NCBI GenBank assembly: GCA_963721725.1
Contig: CAVRLX010000022.1
Span: 145,597-209,596, forward strand
DNA: 64,000 nucleotides
Direction: 5' to 3'
Source of the DNA: RI-153 sp963721725
Lineage (GTDB): Bacteria; Chloroflexota; Anaerolineae; Caldilineales; Caldilineaceae
The position numbers and the translations under genes are program-made. The notes below the pieces were generated by a model. It had not been told where the DNA came from. It ran no database searches and was given only the letters and a program-made list of their open reading frames with translations. The stretch's first letter is position 1. Each line of letters starts with the position of its first letter. Shown here one piece after another: positions 60,348 through 64,000 of the stretch.

Positions 60348-63197
60348 ACCGCGCCACGCTGGGCAGGAAGAGATCCCACTGAATCTGGATATCTGCTCTC
60401 CCGGAAGCCGAGGATACGGTTATTGCCGTTGTCGGCCACAAAGAGGTCGCCGTTCGCGTTGAGTCCGATGGTGGTCGGCCCGCGCAGGGTGGCCTGGTTC
60501 GGGCGTCATTGCCCTGAACTGTGCTGCGTCCCTGGTTGGCCGCGCCACGGGCAAAGGAGCCGGACTGGCCGATGACCAGATCCGCCACCGTGTCTGTGCG
60601 CCAGGGGAGCGGCGTAGCCCAGCACCCGGTTGTTGTCGGCGTCGGCCACGTAGAGATTACCGTCTCCATCCACCAGCAGACCGTAGGGATAGTTCAGGCT
60701 CTCCGCGCTCACCCCGCCTTTGTTGGCCGTGCCCGTGGTAAAGTCGCCCTGCTGCCCGAAGACGACGTCGGCGCTGGTATCTCCGCTGGCCGGGTTGCGA
60801 TAGACCGGCACCCGGTGGTTCTGGCTGTCGGAGACGTCGAGATTGTCCACCCCGTCCACGGCCACGCCGCTGGGATAGTGCAGCCCGTCGGCGCTGATGG
60901 CCCCGCCTCGGTTGGGCTGCACGCTGAGCATATCTGGCTGGCCGAAGAGCCGATCCAGGGTGATGTTTCGGCTGGCGAGGGGCTTCTCGTAGAAGAGCAC
61001 CCGGTGGTTGAAGGTGTCGGCCACGTAGAGGTTGTCCTGCGCTGTCCAGGCCAGATCCAGCGGTTGTTAAGGCCGCCGAGGATCAGGGTCGATGTCATGT
61101 TGTTGGTGAAGGGCGCGCTGTAGACCAGCACCAGATTCTCCTGGGCGTCCGAGAGACGTCGAGGTTGCCCCCGCTGTCCAGCGCCAGCCCCACCGGGCGG
61201 ATCGAGATTCGCCCAGCGCGCACATCGTAGAAGTAGGTGGAGAAGTCGGCTTGCCGATGACCAGATCGGCCACGCCGCCGTTGGCCTGGGCCTGCCGCTG
61301 GGCCAGCTCGGCGCGGACGTTGCCCTGATCGGCCTCGAGGTGGCCGCCGCTCTTCAGGTCGACGCCGGCCAGTCCGTCGGGTTGTCGAGGGGTTGGCGCG
61401 GCGGGGGCAAGGCGACCGTCGTAGCTGGTGAAGCTCTGCTGGCCGATGACGCTGTCGGCCCTTAGATCGTCCGGCCAGGGATGGGCGGTGTCGGCCGAGC
61501 GCAAGACGTCGGACAGCCAGCCGCCCGGCGCGGGATTGCGCAGGTAACGGTGAACTGGCCGCTGGTGATCACCTCGCTGGCGGTAATCGTCACTCGCGTA
61601 TAGCCCAGGAAATCGGAGCCGAGGGTGCGGGCCATGCCGTTGATCTGGACCACCGTGTCCGAGATGATGCCCGTGCCCCAGATGCCCAGGGTAAAGCTAC
61701 CACGCGGCCGGCCGTGACACTGGTGCCCGGTTCGGCTCCACAATGCGGGCAGCGGATTGGGCAGGGGCTGGTTGTATTGCAGCGCCCGGTTGTTGCCCCG
61801 ATCCACAATGTAGAGATCCGCGTAGAAGATGTCGGTGGCAATCCCCGTGGGCGAGTAGAGGCTGGAGGCGCTGATGCCGCCGTTGTTGGCCGTGTTGCTG
61901 GCGAAATCGGCTGGCCGAAGACCCCGTCGGCCTGCTTTCCGTCGCGGGTCAGGTCGAAGGCGAGCACCCGGTGGTTGTGGCTGTCGGCCACATAGAGGCG
62001 GCTGCCGCGTCCATGCTCATGCCCGCGGTGGTGGAGGGCCGAGGCGCTGACACCGCCGTTGTTGGGCGTGTTGCTCACGTAGTCAGGCTGGCCGATGACC
62101 CCGTCGGCGACAGCATCCAGGGGATCGACTTGAAGAGCAGGATACGGTTGTTGCCCGTGTCGGCCACGTAGATGGCCCGCCCCAGGTATCTGCGGCCACG
62201 CCGGTTGGCCCGTTCATACTGCTTTGTGTGGGCGGATTGGGGGCGGCGTTGTAGGTAAAGACGTCGTCAGATCCCTCTCCCTGGCCCACCACCCAGTTGG
62301 CAAAGGGGCCGATGGTGCCAGCTTGGCTCCACTCATAGATCAGCACCCGGTTGTTGCCGTGGTCCGCCACCACCAGATTGTCCTTGACATCGGTTACAAT
62401 GCCGTGGGGCGGTTCAGCGGTGTCTGATAGCAGTGGGTGGGCACGGCCACATTGCTCTTAAAGTCAGGCTGGCCCAGCGCATAGTCGGCTTCCGTCGTCT
62501 TTGTAGATAGGAGCGTAGAAGTCGGACGGATACCACGACCCATCTTCGCAATAGTATTTGTCCGGGTCGTAATAACCTCTTCGTCGTTCATATGGTCTAG
62601 TTGGTGGGGAAGAAGACCAGCACCCGGTTGTTGCCCGTGTCCGAGACGTAGAGGAAACCGTCAAAGCCCACACGTGACGCCGGTCGGCCCGTTCATACTG
62701 GCCGCGGTGGGCGGGTTCGGGCGGTGGTCGTCTCGAAATCGGGTTGGCCCAAGACGACATTCGGCGTACTCGCCATTCTCATAATTGTAGATGCAGTTCC
62801 AGCCCAGCACCCGATTGTTCTCGGTGTCGGCCACAAAGACCTGGCCCGAACTGTAGAACGGCAATATCCCGGGCTGGGCCAGGCTACTGTCTGTCGCCGT
62901 GATGGGGACTGTGCCGGTGGTAAAGTTGGCCTGGCCGTAGACCTGATCGGCGAGCTTGTCCAGTTCGCCTGTTTTTCGGCGGCGTGGGCTGTGCGCGCCC
63001 AGTGGTAGTTCCCCCGCCGGCTGGATTCATGCCCTGCCGTTTGTGCGGGGGGGATGAGAGAGCAGCCGGCCTTTCTGGCCTGAAAAGATAGAAAAGATTG
63101 CCAAAGGCAGCAGGACAAAAGCCATCATCCGAGGCCGATGGCGACGCAGAACGAGGAGCAGCCGAATTGAGTTATTTCTCACGTTCCAGTTTGCCAT
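60346..63197 (-). pseudogene. Frameshifted second copy of the NHL-repeat protein gene
   Basis: It starts at ATG 63197 (MANWNVRNNSIRLLLVLRRH) with a signal-peptide-like FVLLPLAIFSIFSG, and ends WDLFLPSVAR, like the intact SNLYLPTIVR. Between these, at least eight frame changes are needed to keep the NHL text: VADTENNRVLGWNCIYNYEN, ADYALGQPDFKSN, VADHGNNRVLIYEWSQ, VADSHNHRVLAFDLT, an IPT-like GASSRT/GIWGTGIISDTVVQIN segment, and VADADNNRVLGY. Internal stops are few. It is colinear with the gene at 55386. Confidence 0.8.
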
Positions 63198-63255
63198 TTT
63201 CCCTCGAAAAGAAGTTTGACTGAATGCTCACGATATAGGAACCATGCGCAATTTC

Positions 63256-63341
63256 TTGAAAGTCCCCGGCACTTGCTTGCCCAGCGAGTTAATAGTTCGT
63301 CATACACTCCTTGTTGTTCGTGAAGTGCCGGGGACTTTCAA
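63256..63341. repeat. Family B palindromic element, copy 2
   Basis: Perfect 19-bp arms: TTGAAAGTCCCCGGCACTT at 63256-63274 and its complement at 63323-63341, with a 48-base loop. It lies 14 bp beyond the end of the small protein gene below. Confidence 0.85.
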
Positions 63342-63343
63342 CC

Positions 63344-63580
63344 CTACTGGTCTTGGCTCTCCATGTGTTGATAGAGAAAAGCAATCAGCAGATTCCAATC
63401 GGCAAAGCTATACTGTTCGCCTGTTGCCAAGTCTTGCACCACATAGCGCCAAACTACCGTTTCATCTTCCCGCCAGTAGCGCAGCAAGATGGAATGGTAT
63501 CGTTGTGACTGGAGTGAATTCCGGTATCGGATGGCGTGGAACTGGACATGAGAGAGGATCCACCCTGTGCGTGAACTCAT
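63344..63580 (-). CDS. Small conserved-type hypothetical protein
   Basis: 78 aa if ATG 63580 is used (the frame is open to 63691). ILLRYWREDETVVWRYVVQD, then LATGEQYSFADWNLLIAFLY, resembles small proteins in Chloroflexota that end in a FADxxxLIAFL segment; I do not know a function. The gene ends 2 bp from the family B palindrome, which could serve as its terminator. Confidence 0.5.
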   Translation of the reverse strand: MSSRTGWILSHVQFHAIRYRNSLQSQRYHSILLRYWREDETVVWRYVVQDLATGEQYSFADWNLLIAFLYQHMESQDQ

Positions 63581-63729
63581 CGTGGACCAGCATTGAGCAG
63601 TTTTGATGGATTGCTGTTTCCCCATCGTCGAATCTCTTATCCATCGTGTGAGATATGACACACGGATGGTCAAGGCATGAAAGTGCGGCATGAGGTGTGG
63701 GTTGATGACACCAAGAGAGAGACGCCGCT

Positions 63730-64000
63730 GCTATCGGTCGAGCCTCGGCAGCTTTCAGATTACGTTCGGCGGACGTTCGATTGTCCTATAATTAGCAAGG
63801 CTTCGGCTCTCCTCGTCTATCTCATGCGCCACGGAGACATGGCCCACGGTCGTGAACAGTTGGCTCTCCTGCTCTCGCCCGAAGAGAGTACGGCCAAAGT
63901 GGGTGCGAATTTTCGTAGGCTCTCTCCGATTCGCCGGATTTGGCACAGCGTGACATGGCCGACCGCTATCTCACCGTCACCCGGGAAGAGTCCAGTTCCA
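63730..64000 (+). pseudogene. 5' part of another BTAD/SARP-type regulator, frameshifted and cut by the window edge
   Basis: The winged-helix N-terminus is spread over three frames: SSLGSFQITFGGRSIVL, then ISKASALLVYLMRHGDMAHG, REQLALLLSPEESTAKVGAN and, in a further frame, DRYLTVTREES. Each part matches the start of BTAD activators (compare residues 5-95 of the regulator at 30590). Either decayed or affected by sequence errors; the rest lies outside. Confidence 0.55.

Overview
The window looks like part of a Chloroflexota chromosome (Anaerolineae/Caldilineae type). I infer this from the high GC, large BTAD/SARP-type AAA+ regulators, NHL-repeat secreted proteins, a particle operon rich in DUF4157-like proteins, and many short intergenic palindromes. 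No rRNA, tRNA or CRISPR was seen, and the assignment rests on gene content only.

Region 1 (1-30402, all minus strand) is a phage-tail-derived particle operon of the extracellular contractile injection system (eCIS) type. Read 5' to 3' it runs: AAA+ ATPase, DUF4255/Pvc16-like cap protein, sheath, tube 1, intrinsic terminator, TPR-type methyltransferase, two palindromic elements with a likely internal promoter, tail assembly protein, DUF6760-like protein, tube 2, a 63-aa protein, tube 3, a 1428-aa repetitive protein, a frameshifted DUF4157 giant, LysM hub protein, VgrG-like spike, PAAR tip, gp25, gp6/J baseplate, tail protein I, DUF4159 protein, a second methyltransferase, an FHA protein and a membrane-anchored vWA protein. 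The motif (A/V)xQR(D/N)F(S/G)xTR recurs eight times through the two giant proteins, but a zinc-protease-like HELTH follows only two copies. A C-terminal KVY/ER motif is shared by the DUF4157 giant and the 63-aa protein. A divergent BTAD regulator (30590-32593) faces the operon across a promoter region holding three sets of direct repeats with 11-bp period.

Region 2 (32598-45890) is mostly metabolic: a Nudix hydrolase, an orphan 2-oxoacid dehydrogenase E1-beta subunit, an MFS exporter, then a minus-strand operon with two isochorismatase-type amidohydrolases, an allophanate-hydrolase-like amidase and a complete BMP/Nup-type ABC transporter. A divergent FCD-GntR regulator with two TTGTATACAA palindromes probably controls it. 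The likely substrate is a ureide, biuret-like compound or nucleobase.

Region 3 (45902-63197, minus strand) begins with an orphan protein carrying the N-terminal signature of DUF4157-class eCIS proteins. It continues with a class II lanthipeptide (NHLP) gene cluster: C39 peptidase-ABC exporter, LanM synthetase with a ProcM-like Cys-Cys-Gly zinc site, S9 peptidase, double-GNAT protein, NHLP precursor and secreted NHL-repeat protein. The GNAT/NHLP precursor/NHL trio occurs a second time immediately upstream (58966-63197), in the same order but riddled with single-base frameshifts, plus a third GNAT tail cut off by a palindromic element.

At the right edge are a small hypothetical protein and the frameshifted start of another BTAD regulator. 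Several frameshifts (about 15.85, 16.33, 22.75 and 39.78 kb, and the whole of 58.9-64 kb) fall where one base restores a conserved reading frame, some in G/C runs. Sequencing error and real decay cannot be separated from this sequence alone.
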